From Bacilli bacterium (GTDB taxonomy: Bacteria > Bacillota_I > Bacilli_A > ML615J-28 > CAG-313): a stretch of DNA of 52,635 nt. The notes under the pieces were generated by a model. The model was not told the DNA's origin. It saw only the letters and a list, made by a program, of their open reading frames with translations, and ran no database searches. The stretch is taken from contig JAFTPH010000045.1 of the NCBI GenBank assembly GCA_017463365.1, positions 1 through 52,635 on the forward strand, in the 5' to 3' direction. The position numbers were made by a program, and so were the translations under genes. Shown here in pieces: positions 33,642 through 42,089 of this stretch (positions are counted from its first letter, which is position 1; the number at the start of each line of letters is the position of its first letter).

Positions 33642-34016
33642 CTACGCTTTCCAAAGTCCATGTAGATTGCAATAAGCATATACTGCTTCGACAGTATCTC
33701 CTTCACATAAAGCGAAGCATGCTTTAGGAGCATCTCCTGGTTTTAATGCTTTTCTTTGGTTTCCTTGTTTAGTTTGGATTGAAATCCATTCAATATAATG
33801 AACATCTTGCATTGGGTGTTCTACACTTCCTACTGTTACTTTCACAATATTTCCTTCTACTGTATAAACAGGTATATGTTTTTCGTGTGATGCTTCAACT
33901 GTTCCTGGAATAATTTCTTCCATTTTTGCTCCACAACACATTACTGGCACTTTTGTTTGTTTTACAGCCGCATAAATATTTCCACAATGTTTACATATAT
34001 AAAATTTTTGTTCCAT
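33642..34016 (-). CDS. desulfoferrodoxin (superoxide reductase, two-iron type)
   Basis: A 124-residue enzyme reducing superoxide to hydrogen peroxide. The N-terminal desulforedoxin module has Cys ligands CKHC and CC near 8-29. The superoxide reductase domain follows: HEKHIPVY, SVEHPMQDVHYI, and CNLHGLWK, supplying four His and one Cys to the catalytic iron. It comes last in an operon after rubredoxin and flavodiiron genes, which can supply or use electrons. Its AGGAG overlaps the rubredoxin stop codon. Confidence 0.93.
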   Translation of the reverse strand: MEQKFYICKHCGNIYAAVKQTKVPVMCCGAKMEEIIPGTVEASHEKHIPVYTVEGNIVKVTVGSVEHPMQDVHYIEWISIQTKQGNQRKALKPGDAPKACFALCEGDTVEAVYAYCNLHGLWKA

Positions 34017-34025
34017 AATATTCTC

Positions 34026-34148
34026 CTATTCTTCAACTTTCTCTTCAAATAATTCTGGTCCTACACCGCATAATGGGCATACGAAATCTTCAGGTAATTC
34101 ATCAGCTTCATGTTCATAACCACAAACTGTGCATACATATTTTTTCAT
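34026..34148 (-). CDS. rubredoxin
   Basis: A 40-residue electron carrier of one Fe(Cys)4 centre. The sequence starts [20 protein letters not shown] and has Cys pairs CTVC and CPLC, with the typical [19 protein letters not shown]. Its C-terminus is acidic. AAGGAG sits 8 bases before the ATG at 34148. It lies 17 bases after the flavodiiron gene and 9 bases before the desulfoferrodoxin gene. Shorter than the usual 52-54 residues, lacking the C-terminal extension. Confidence 0.9.
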   Translation of the reverse strand: MKKYVCTVCGYEHEADELPEDFVCPLCGVGPELFEEKVEE

Positions 34149-34165
34149 ATTATTAAGACTCCTTT

Positions 34166-35956
34166 CTATTTAATTTCTTCAAAATCAACAATTCCATGTT
34201 TACATAATGGACAAATATAGTCTTCAGGTAACTCGTCACCTTCATATACAAATCCACAAATTTTACATACATAACCTTTTTTACCTTCAGTATCTGGTTT
34301 AGGTTTAACATTATTTTGATAATATGTGTAAGTCATTGTTTCTAAATTATTAATTACACGTGCTTCATTAATTGAACAAATAAACATACCATGTGTATCT
34401 AAATCTACATATTGTTCAACCTTTAACGACATAAATGAATTAATATATCTAGGTAAGAAAACAAGTCCATTATCTGAACGTAATACTTCTTCGTTTTCAA
34501 ATTTGTCTTTATTTCTTCCACTACAGAATCCAAATTTTTCAAATACTGAGAATGGTGCATCAACCGATAAACAGTTAACATTCATTACCCCAGTTTGATT
34601 AATTATATGGTGAGAATAATTTTGTTTATTAATTGTCACCGCAATTCTATCTGGTGAGTTAGTAACTTGAGTAACTGTATTAACAATTAAACCGTTATCT
34701 TTTTTACCATCATTACTTGTTACTACATATAATCCATATCCAATATTGAATAAAGCTGTTAAATCATTTTTATTAGCTGTCGCATCTTGATGAGCTAAAT
34801 ATTCTTGGCAAAGTTCATTAGCTAAATCATCTAACGATTTAGTACTTTCCTCATTTAAACTTGACATAATTCTAACAGTGTTTTCTGTGTAGTTTAAATT
34901 CTTTGATTTTTCAAGAAGTCCTTTCATAACTTTTGTTGCCATCGGAGCCCAACTTCCATTTTCAATGAAAGCAACAGTGCGATTACTAAAATTACGTTCA
35001 GTTAAATGATTAATAAACTCTCTCATAAACGGAAAAATTTCTGCATTATAAGTTGTTGTTGCTAAAACAATTTTTCCGTATCTAAAAGCATCTTCAACCG
35101 CTTCTGCCATATCACATCTAGCAAGATCGTTAACGACTACTTTTGGACAACCTTTTTCTTTTAATTTTTCAGCAAGCATCATTACGGCTTTTTTAGTATT
35201 TCCATAAACAGATGTATAAGCAATAACAATTCCTTCTGTTTCAACCGCATAACTTGACCATATATCATATAACCCAAGATAATAACCTAAATTTTCAGTT
35301 AATACCGGACCATGTAATGGACAAATTGTTTGAATATCTAGCGTTGATGCTTTTTTAAGTAATGCTTGAACTTGGGCACCGTATTTACCAACAATTCCAA
35401 TATAGTAACGACGTGCCTCACATGCCCATTCTTCTTCTACATCTAGTGCTCCAAACTTACCAAATCCATCAGCCGAGAATAATACCTTATCATAACTATC
35501 GTAAGTTACAATTACTTCTGGCCAGTGTACCATTGGGGCAGTAACAAACGTTAAATTATGTTTCCCTAAAGACAGTGTATCTCCTTCACCTACTACGATT
35601 TGGTTATCAGGAAAATCAGTTCCAAAGAAGTTTTTCATCATCACAAAAGCCTTTGATGAAGAAACAATTTTTGTGTCTGGATATGTTTTCATGAAATTCA
35701 TAATGTTTGCTGAATGGTCTGGTTCCATATGTTGAATCACTAAATAATCAGGCAATCTATTTCCTAAAACATTTTGAATGTTATCTAACCATTCATGAGT
35801 AAAACGAGCATCAACAGTATCCATAATAACAATCTTTTCGTCTAAAATAACGTAAGAATTATATGACATACCATTTTCAACAACATATTGACCTTCAAAT
35901 AAATCAATATCGTGATCGTTTACTCCAATATATTTAATATCCTTTGAAATATGCAT
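34166..35956 (-). CDS. multidomain flavodiiron protein fused to flavin reductase and rubredoxin
   Basis: A 596-residue O2 (or NO) reductase. Order: metallo-beta-lactamase-like diiron domain with HMEPDH (His76, Glu78, Asp80, His81), His near 144 (APMVHWPE), and PLHGP; flavodoxin domain ~250-390 ([15 protein letters not shown]); flavin reductase-like domain ~400-540 ([20 protein letters not shown]); C-terminal rubredoxin ~555-596 with CKIC and CPLC. The fusion lets electrons pass from NAD(P)H to the diiron site within one chain. Adjacent stand-alone rubredoxin and superoxide reductase form one operon against oxygen. An extended -10 (TGATATAAT) lies upstream. Confidence 0.93.
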   Translation of the reverse strand: MHISKDIKYIGVNDHDIDLFEGQYVVENGMSYNSYVILDEKIVIMDTVDARFTHEWLDNIQNVLGNRLPDYLVIQHMEPDHSANIMNFMKTYPDTKIVSSSKAFVMMKNFFGTDFPDNQIVVGEGDTLSLGKHNLTFVTAPMVHWPEVIVTYDSYDKVLFSADGFGKFGALDVEEEWACEARRYYIGIVGKYGAQVQALLKKASTLDIQTICPLHGPVLTENLGYYLGLYDIWSSYAVETEGIVIAYTSVYGNTKKAVMMLAEKLKEKGCPKVVVNDLARCDMAEAVEDAFRYGKIVLATTTYNAEIFPFMREFINHLTERNFSNRTVAFIENGSWAPMATKVMKGLLEKSKNLNYTENTVRIMSSLNEESTKSLDDLANELCQEYLAHQDATANKNDLTALFNIGYGLYVVTSNDGKKDNGLIVNTVTQVTNSPDRIAVTINKQNYSHHIINQTGVMNVNCLSVDAPFSVFEKFGFCSGRNKDKFENEEVLRSDNGLVFLPRYINSFMSLKVEQYVDLDTHGMFICSINEARVINNLETMTYTYYQNNVKPKPDTEGKKGYVCKICGFVYEGDELPEDYICPLCKHGIVDFEEIK

Positions 35957-36033
35957 AGATATTTTCTCCTTTCTTTTTCTCTAATATTATATCATAAAGC
36001 CTTTTTAAAATAAAACAAAATTACTTAAAAAAT

Positions 36034-36823
36034 TTAACAATCCCTTTTACGATAAAACAAATAATTTTCTTTAATACTTTCTTTATTAAGTTTTGAATAA
36101 TAACATGTTATTTTATCCACCTCTAATTAAATTTGATATTTATTTTTAATAAATAAAACCGCTTCTTTCAACTAATTTATTTAAAGCTTTTTTCGAGATC
36201 TAAAATCCTAGTTACATTGTTATAAGCTACAAGTAATGAAACTCCATCTAAAAAATGCTGTTCTAGACCATGAATATTAATATATTCTTTATTCATAAAT
36301 ATTTTAACTATTTCAATAGAATCAATCGAGGTTATAAATACTATTTATCCTTTAATTTTTGATATTTTTCTTCAAGTGTATACTTAACAAGCGCTCCTTT
36401 ATATTATTGGTATAAATATTATATTAAATACTTAAATATTTTGCCATATCATATAGTATTATTTGACTTTATATTATATCAACATAAGCTTTTCAAGATA
36501 ACTCATACGTTGTTCTTATTTCTTTAATTTAATTACCTAATAATAAGTTATTAATTTCTAGATAATTATTTTTATTCTTCTTAATTTTTTATTTCCTAAT
36601 TGATTTATCATCATAATAATAGTCTAATTCTATTTCGAAGGTTGTTTTAAGTTTAAAAACTTCTTTTATTTATTCTTACCTCATAAAAGGATATAACACA
36701 TACTTTATCTTCATTACGAACCATTTTAATATAAATACTGTATATTTCAATATCTTTTAAAAATACATACATTAGAAGAAAATCATTTCTTGTATCTATC
36801 TCACATCTTAAAAATTTACTATT
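36034..36823 (-). pseudogene. decayed gene of unknown family (multiple frameshifts)
   Basis: The 990-base gap between the flavodiiron gene and tpiA has no intact gene but shows minus-strand protein-like frames. Segment 36653-36823 (56 aa) includes RNDFLLMYVFLKDIEIYSIY; 36589-36669 (26 aa) includes IKEVFKLKTTFEIELDYYY; 36341-36403 ends KYTLEEKYQKLKDK; 36177-36344 (55 aa) includes EYINIHGLEQHFLDGVSLLV; 36034-36120 (28 aa) starts VDKITCYYSKLNKES. Consecutive pieces overlap or abut in different frames, as expected of a frameshifted gene. I do not recognise the family. Confidence 0.55.
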
Positions 36824-36904
36824 TCATGGCTTTTTTGTCGACTTTAACAATAATAAAAAAAATCTACACCTTTTTAGTTTTATCAATGTATTTTTTATAT
36901 AAAA

Positions 36905-36926
36905 AACTACCAGATATCTGGTAGTT
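36905..36926 (-). terminator. terminator of tpiA
   Basis: Perfect 22-base palindrome AACTACCAGAT/ATCTGGTAGTT followed on the minus strand by TTTTTT. Confidence 0.85.
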
Positions 36927-36943
36927 AATTTCTAATTATAGAG

Positions 36944-37702
36944 TTATTTATTTAAAGCTGCTTGTGTAAATGTTACAAAGTCTTCAGCTACTAAGCTTGC
37001 TCCACCGATTAATGCACCATCGATATGAGGTTGAGCCATTAATTCATCAATGTTGTTAAGTTTAACACTTCCACCATATTGAATTCTTACTTCTTCAGCA
37101 ACTTCAGATCCATATAATTCACCTACTAATGAACGGATATATCCACATGTTTCATTAGCAACTTCAGATGTTGCAGTTTTACCTGTTCCGATTGCCCAAA
37201 TTGGTTCATAAGCAATAACTAAAGTTTTAACTTGTTCTGCAGTTAAACCTTCTAAATCTTTAACGATTTGTTCTTTAATAACAGCTTCTGTTAATCCACC
37301 TTCACGGTGTTCTAACATTTCACCTACACATAAAATTGGAGTTAATCCATGTTTATATGCAGCATGTAATTTTTTGTTACAAGTAGCATCTGTTTCATTG
37401 AACATTGCTCTTCTTTCGCTATGTCCGATGATTACATATGTAACACCAGTAGTAGTTAACATACTTGGAGCAATTTCTCCAGTGAATGCTCCACTTTCTT
37501 CAAAGTGCATATTTTGAGCACCAATTCTTAAATTTTCACCTTGACGTTTAACTAAACATCTTAATAATACAAATGGTGCACAAATAACTGAATCTACTTT
37601 ATCAGTTGAAGGAACTTTTTCTGAAACTGCGTAAACAAAGCTTAAAGCTTCATCACGAGTTTTGAACATTTTCCAGTTTCCAGCGATTATTGGTTTTCTC
37701 AT
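36944..37702 (-). CDS. tpiA: triosephosphate isomerase
   Basis: A 252-residue TIM barrel interconverting DHAP and glyceraldehyde 3-phosphate. Catalytic features: NWKM with the active Lys, IGHSERR with His, [12 protein letters not shown] with the Glu and loop 6, and [10 protein letters not shown]. Length normal. It follows pgk after 19 bases and ends the glycolytic operon with a terminator. Confidence 0.97.
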   Translation of the reverse strand: MRKPIIAGNWKMFKTRDEALSFVYAVSEKVPSTDKVDSVICAPFVLLRCLVKRQGENLRIGAQNMHFEESGAFTGEIAPSMLTTTGVTYVIIGHSERRAMFNETDATCNKKLHAAYKHGLTPILCVGEMLEHREGGLTEAVIKEQIVKDLEGLTAEQVKTLVIAYEPIWAIGTGKTATSEVANETCGYIRSLVGELYGSEVAEEVRIQYGGSVKLNNIDELMAQPHIDGALIGGASLVAEDFVTFTQAALNK

Positions 37703-37721
37703 GTTATTCTCCTCTTGTTAA

Positions 37722-38951
37722 TTATTTGTCAGATAAGCAAGCTACACCTGGTAGAGTCTTACCTTCTAAGTATTCTAAACTAGCTCCACCACCTGTTGAA
37801 ATGTGGCTGAATTTAGCTTCATAACCCATTGAAATTGCTGCGGCAGCTGAATCTCCACCACCGATAATAGTTGTAGCACCTTCAAGGTTAGCTAATGTTT
37901 CACAAATTGATTTAGTACCAACTGCGAATTTTTCAACTTCGAATACACCAGCAGGACCATTCCATACAACAGTTTTAGCACCAGCTAATTCTTTCTTGAA
38001 TAATTCAATTGTAGCAGGACCACAGTCAAGACCTTGGGCACCATCAGCGATTGCGTCAACTGGAACAACTTTAGTAGCTGCTTTAGAGATAGCTCCAAAG
38101 AAATCTGCTGCACAATCTTCATCAGATACTTCAACACTTACAACGTCAACTGGTAATACAATTTTACCATTTGCTTTTTCTAATAATCCTTTTGCGTAAT
38201 CAACGAAATCTGGTTCACATTTTGATTTACCAACATTTAATCCTTGAGCTTTGAAGAATGTATAAGCCATTGCTCCACAGATCATAACTTTATCAGCTTT
38301 GTCAAGTAAGTTTTCAATAACTGAAATTTTGTCACTTACTTTTGCTCCACCAAGAATAGCAACGAATGGACGAACTGGTTCATCAACTGCTCCACCGATG
38401 AATTTAATTTCTTTTTCTAATAAGAATCCAGCTGCAGAATCATTAGGGAAATGAGCAGCAATACCTTGGTTAGATGCGTGAGCTCTATGTGCTGTACCGA
38501 ATGCATCGTTTACGAATACATCCCCTAAACTTGCCCAATAAGCACCAAGTTCTGGGTTATTTTTAGATTCTTTTTTACCATCTAAATCTTCATAACGTGT
38601 ATTTTGGAACATTACGATTTCGCCTTCTTTCATTTCATTGATAGCGTCTTCTAATTCTGCTCCACGAGTTGCGTTAACAAATTTGACATTTGCGTTAACC
38701 ATAGTTGCAAGTTTTAAAGCAACAGGCGCAATATTATTTTTTGCTAAATCCTTTTCTTCTTTAACACGTCCTAAGTGTGAGAATAAAATTACTTTTGCTC
38801 CTTGTTCTAAAGCATAGTTGATAGTAGGTAATGCTTGAACAATACGGTTGTCATCAGTGATAACTCCGTCTTTCATTGGAACGTTAAAGTCAACTCTCAT
38901 TAAGACTTTCTTTCCTTTTAATTCTAAATCTTTAATACTTTTTTTAGCCAT
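37722..38951 (-). CDS. pgk: phosphoglycerate kinase
   Basis: A 409-residue enzyme transferring phosphate from 1,3-bisphosphoglycerate to ADP. Markers: [49 protein letters not shown], and [11 protein letters not shown] near the C-terminus. Somewhat longer than the usual ~394 residues but unbroken. First gene of a pgk-tpiA pair; gap is not linked here. AAAGGTG precedes the ATG. Confidence 0.97.
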   Translation of the reverse strand: MAKKSIKDLELKGKKVLMRVDFNVPMKDGVITDDNRIVQALPTINYALEQGAKVILFSHLGRVKEEKDLAKNNIAPVALKLATMVNANVKFVNATRGAELEDAINEMKEGEIVMFQNTRYEDLDGKKESKNNPELGAYWASLGDVFVNDAFGTAHRAHASNQGIAAHFPNDSAAGFLLEKEIKFIGGAVDEPVRPFVAILGGAKVSDKISVIENLLDKADKVMICGAMAYTFFKAQGLNVGKSKCEPDFVDYAKGLLEKANGKIVLPVDVVSVEVSDEDCAADFFGAISKAATKVVPVDAIADGAQGLDCGPATIELFKKELAGAKTVVWNGPAGVFEVEKFAVGTKSICETLANLEGATTIIGGGDSAAAAISMGYEAKFSHISTGGGASLEYLEGKTLPGVACLSDK

Positions 38952-38997
38952 TATTGTTTCACCTTTCTTTTTAAAAATGGATTTTATTTACTTATAT

Positions 38998-39026
38998 ATT
39001 TTACACCTTTTCTTATCTTTTTGCAA
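38998..39026 (-). promoter_or_regulatory. pgk-tpiA promoter
   Basis: TTGCAA (39026-39021), 17 bases, TAAAAT (39003-38998) on the minus strand, about 45 bases before pgk. Confidence 0.6.
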
Positions 39027-39052
39027 GTCTATTGAAAGTGTAAATTTTTTCA

Positions 39053-39463
39053 TCATATGGAATGATAAATTTTTAAGCTTCTTTCATAATATTTTTTTAG
39101 CTTTTGATATTCAATATCCACAATTAATTTAGTTTGATTTCTAAACCTAATTACTGCTTTTTTATCTAATTTATCAACACCTAAAATATTGACAATATTT
39201 ACATATATGTTATCAATATCTTTTTTACCTTTTGTTGGCATTAACATTAGCTCTTTATTTATATATATTGGTACAAACTTTTTAAAATGAAATTTTGTTT
39301 TTATTGCTTCCATTCTCCCATCTAAAGTTGTTAATTCTTCCAGACACCATTCATTTAAGAGATTTGTTAATGTTTTATCAATTATTATTTTTTGATTTAA
39401 ATTATAAATTATGCTTTCTCGATTCCCCTGTTTAATATACAATATTTCTTTATTATTAATCAT
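39053..39463 (-). CDS. ComK-like competence transcription factor
   Basis: A 136-residue protein with a ComK-like pattern: CLEELTTLDGRMEAIKTKFH, then KKFVPIYINKELMLMPTKGK (cf. the PIMVD...FLFPT region of Bacillus ComK), then YVNIVNI and FRNQTKLIVDIEY. ComK activates DNA-uptake genes. It is shorter than Bacillus ComK (~190) and lacks part of both ends. There is no Shine-Dalgarno: the ATG comes 5 bases after the terminator U-run of the ABC ATPase gene. Assignment is tentative. Confidence 0.6.
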   Translation of the reverse strand: MINNKEILYIKQGNRESIIYNLNQKIIIDKTLTNLLNEWCLEELTTLDGRMEAIKTKFHFKKFVPIYINKELMLMPTKGKKDIDNIYVNIVNILGVDKLDKKAVIRFRNQTKLIVDIEYQKLKKYYERSLKIYHSI

Positions 39464-39474
39464 TTTCTAAAAAA

Positions 39475-39496
39475 AGACCATCATTACTGATGGTCT
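39475..39496 (-). terminator. terminator of the MsmX-type ATPase gene
   Basis: Perfect 9-bp stem AGACCATCA (39475-39483) / TGATGGTCT (39488-39496), followed on the minus strand by TTTTTTTAG. It sits immediately before the ComK-like start codon. Confidence 0.85.
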
Positions 39497-39508
39497 AATA
39501 TCCTTTTA

Positions 39509-40693
39509 TTATTCAGCTGTTTCTTCTACTTCTACTTCTTCAACAGTTCTTCTCTTAGGAGCTGTTTTAATTCTTAATTCTGTTTCAGGATCGAAGAAAT
39601 GACATTTATTCATATCTAATGCCATTGTAAACATATCATTTGTATGAACGTCTACACGAGCTTTAACCTTAGCGATAACCATTTGTCCTGCAGCTTCGTT
39701 ACTAGGGAATTTAACTGTAATTTGAGATTCAGCACCTAATAATTCAGATACTTCAACTTTAGCTTCAACTTTAGTTTCAGGATGTTTTTCAATATATTCA
39801 GGTTCATCATGGCAATCTTCAGGACGAATACCTAAAATAACAGTTTCATCAATGTAACCTTCTGATTTTAAGATATTTAATTGTTTTTCAGGAACTTGTA
39901 AACGGAATACACCATTTTTGTTATTTCCACATTCGAAGTATCCATCTTCACCAACTTTACCTTCAATGAAGTTCATTGGAGGAGTACCGATGAATCCACC
40001 TACGAACATGTTATTAGGGTTGTCATAAATTTCTTTTGGTGCTCCAATTTGTTGTACCCAACCATCTTTCATAACAACGATACGGTTTGCCATTGTCATC
40101 GCTTCAATTTGGTCATGGGTAACGTAAATTGTAGTTGTACCTAATGATTCATGTAATCTGATTAATTCTGATCTCATTTGTACACGTAATTTAGCATCTA
40201 GGTTAGATAAAGGTTCGTCCATTAAGAATACTTTAGCATCACGAACGATAGCACGACCTAAAGCAACACGTTGTCTTTGCCCCCCTGATAAAGCCTTAGG
40301 TTTACGATCTAAGTAAGGTTTTAATCCTAAAACTTCAGCAGCATTACGAACACGACGATCGATTTCATCACGTGAGAATTTACGTAATTTTAATCCGAAT
40401 GCCATGTTATCATAAACTGTCATATGTGGGTATAACGCATATGTTTGGAATACCATCGCAATATTACGATCTTTTGGAGCTACGTCATTCATAACTTCAT
40501 CATCAATTAATAATTGTCCACTTGTAATTTCTTCAAGTCCAGCAACCATACGTAATGTAGTAGATTTACCACATCCTGAAGGTCCTACGAATACGATAAA
40601 TTCACGGTCTTTAATTTTTAAATTGAAATCAAAAACAGCTTGTACATTATTATCGTAAATTTTGTTAATATTTTTTAATTCAACTGTTGCCAT
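39509..40693 (-). CDS. multi-sugar ABC transporter ATPase (UgpC/MsmX/MalK type)
   Basis: A 394-residue ATPase: Walker A GPSGCGKST, Q-loop near FQTYALYPHMTVYDNMAFG, signature LSGGQRQRVALGRA, Walker B VFLMDEPLSNLD, switch VTHDQIEAMTMA. The C-terminal ~140 residues are the TOBE/MalK-like domain (GIRPEDCHDEP). An acidic tail (VEEVEVEETAE) is unusual. No sugar-binding or permease genes are adjacent, so like MsmX in Bacillus it may serve several carbohydrate importers. Extended -10 TGATATAAT upstream; AAGGAGG before ATG. Confidence 0.92.
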   Translation of the reverse strand: MATVELKNINKIYDNNVQAVFDFNLKIKDREFIVFVGPSGCGKSTTLRMVAGLEEITSGQLLIDDEVMNDVAPKDRNIAMVFQTYALYPHMTVYDNMAFGLKLRKFSRDEIDRRVRNAAEVLGLKPYLDRKPKALSGGQRQRVALGRAIVRDAKVFLMDEPLSNLDAKLRVQMRSELIRLHESLGTTTIYVTHDQIEAMTMANRIVVMKDGWVQQIGAPKEIYDNPNNMFVGGFIGTPPMNFIEGKVGEDGYFECGNNKNGVFRLQVPEKQLNILKSEGYIDETVILGIRPEDCHDEPEYIEKHPETKVEAKVEVSELLGAESQITVKFPSNEAAGQMVIAKVKARVDVHTNDMFTMALDMNKCHFFDPETELRIKTAPKRRTVEEVEVEETAE

Positions 40694-40752
40694 AATGTTC
40701 CTCCTTGGCTTATTTTACACTAATATTATATCATTTTCTTTAAAAAAATAAA

Positions 40753-40769
40753 AGGGGCATTTTGCCCCT
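40753..40769 (-). terminator. terminator of the PucR-type regulator gene
   Basis: GC-rich 7-bp stem AGGGGCA (40753-40759) / TGCCCCT (40763-40769), with flanking AAAA/TTTT, followed on the minus strand by TTTATTTTTTT. Confidence 0.85.
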
Positions 40770-40797
40770 ATTTTTTAATATTTTTTAAGCATTTTGC

Positions 40798-41634
40798 TTA
40801 ATTATGGTAATTTAACAATAATAATACTGCTGATGCATGCTTAAATTTTTGAATATTTAATCCCATTTGACGAGATATTGTATCTAATTTGCTATTTAAA
40901 GTATTGCGGTGCATATATAAAGTAGCAGCTGTTTTAGATATATTCAAATCATTTTCAAAAAACGCCGTTACAACTTGTAATGTTTGTTCATCTTCTAATA
41001 TTTCATCAATTATACTTTTTTTCATGAATCCCGCAACATCTTCAAAATCTTCTTTGCTGGCTTCATACAATAAAGTACACGCATCTGAGAATTCTTTTTC
41101 ATAAGTGTCTTTCGTATTAAAGAAAGCATTAATGTACTTAAAGAAAGTATTACCCTTAACAACCGGCGAAATATTACATCCTTCATGAACATAGATTGGT
41201 TTACCAAAGTCAAAACTAATTGTTCTAAATAACTCTTCAATATTTAATTCACTTTTATTTTGATAGAATACAAGTTCATAATCATGATATTTGACAATTT
41301 CTACTTTATTAAAAATATCTTTTAAAAGACCATTAATAAGTTCATGTTCAGCTGTTGTTTTATAAAACATAAATTGATATTTTTGATTTTTAAACGGGTA
41401 GCTCGCATTATCAAAAATATATTTATGAATCTTTTCTTGAACTGAATTATTATAATGAAAAGTCTTTTCAATATACATTCCTTTTATAAGTTCATATTCA
41501 TTGTTTGTAATAGTTTTTTCAATTCCAAAAACAAAGTTATTTTCATTGTAGAAATAATAATATTTACTATTATCAAAGTTTTTTGGGTTTTCCAGAATGA
41601 TATTTTTATACAATTTTAATAAACGATCGTACAT
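40798..41634 (-). CDS. PucR/CdaR-type helix-turn-helix regulator
   Basis: A 278-residue regulator. The C-terminal ~55 residues are the PucR-type HTH: AFFENDLNISKTAATLYMHRNTLNSKLDTISRQ...FKHASAVLLLL. The N-terminal part is not recognised as a known sensor. It sits directly upstream of the MsmX-type ATPase with its own terminator, which suggests but does not show regulation of carbohydrate uptake. GAGGTG 8 bases before the ATG. Confidence 0.82.
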   Translation of the reverse strand: MYDRLLKLYKNIILENPKNFDNSKYYYFYNENNFVFGIEKTITNNEYELIKGMYIEKTFHYNNSVQEKIHKYIFDNASYPFKNQKYQFMFYKTTAEHELINGLLKDIFNKVEIVKYHDYELVFYQNKSELNIEELFRTISFDFGKPIYVHEGCNISPVVKGNTFFKYINAFFNTKDTYEKEFSDACTLLYEASKEDFEDVAGFMKKSIIDEILEDEQTLQVVTAFFENDLNISKTAATLYMHRNTLNSKLDTISRQMGLNIQKFKHASAVLLLLNYHN

Positions 41635-41737
41635 TAAAATTCACCTCATATTTATTATAACATTTTTATATTAAAAAGACAAATTATTACTTTTATTTTA
41701 TTTTTAATATAGTAAAATATTACCTGCGAGGTGACTT

Positions 41738-42061
41738 ATGAACGAAATATCAACAATTGCTTTCTTTAAAATTTATCAAACAACATCAGACTGGCGACTT
41801 ATTGATGTTAGAGACCCTTTAGAATATGATGAAGCACATATAAAAGGATCAATGAATATTCCGTTATCTCTTTTAGTAGATAAACATTTTTTATTTATTA
41901 ATCCTAACAAACACTATTATATTATCTGTAAGAACGGTTCAAGAAGTTTTACCGCTTCAAGCGTTCTAGATAATCTTGGCTATAATGTAACTAATATTGT
42001 TGGCGGAATTTCTAGATGGCCAGGTAATTTTAAAAAGACTACTAAAACTAGATATTATTAA
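41738..42061 (+). CDS. single-domain rhodanese-like protein
   Basis: A 107-residue rhodanese domain: LIDVRDPLEYDEAHIKGSMNIP near 21-42, active-site loop IICKNGSRS with Cys near 68, and NIVGGISRW. It transfers or carries sulfane sulfur. Cytoplasmic, monocistronic; GAGGTG upstream. The loop CKNGSR fits a sulfurtransferase of the GlpE/YqhL type. Confidence 0.9.
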   Translation: MNEISTIAFFKIYQTTSDWRLIDVRDPLEYDEAHIKGSMNIPLSLLVDKHFLFINPNKHYYIICKNGSRSFTASSVLDNLGYNVTNIVGGISRWPGNFKKTTKTRYY

Positions 42062-42089
42062 TGGGTTAAAAGATAACTTTTAACCCATT
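42060..42089. terminator. shared terminator between rhodanese and spoIIE
   Basis: Perfect 13-bp stem AATGGGTTAAAAG (42060-42072) / CTTTTAACCCATT (42077-42089); T runs occur on both strands, and the spoIIE stop lies in the stem. Confidence 0.8.
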
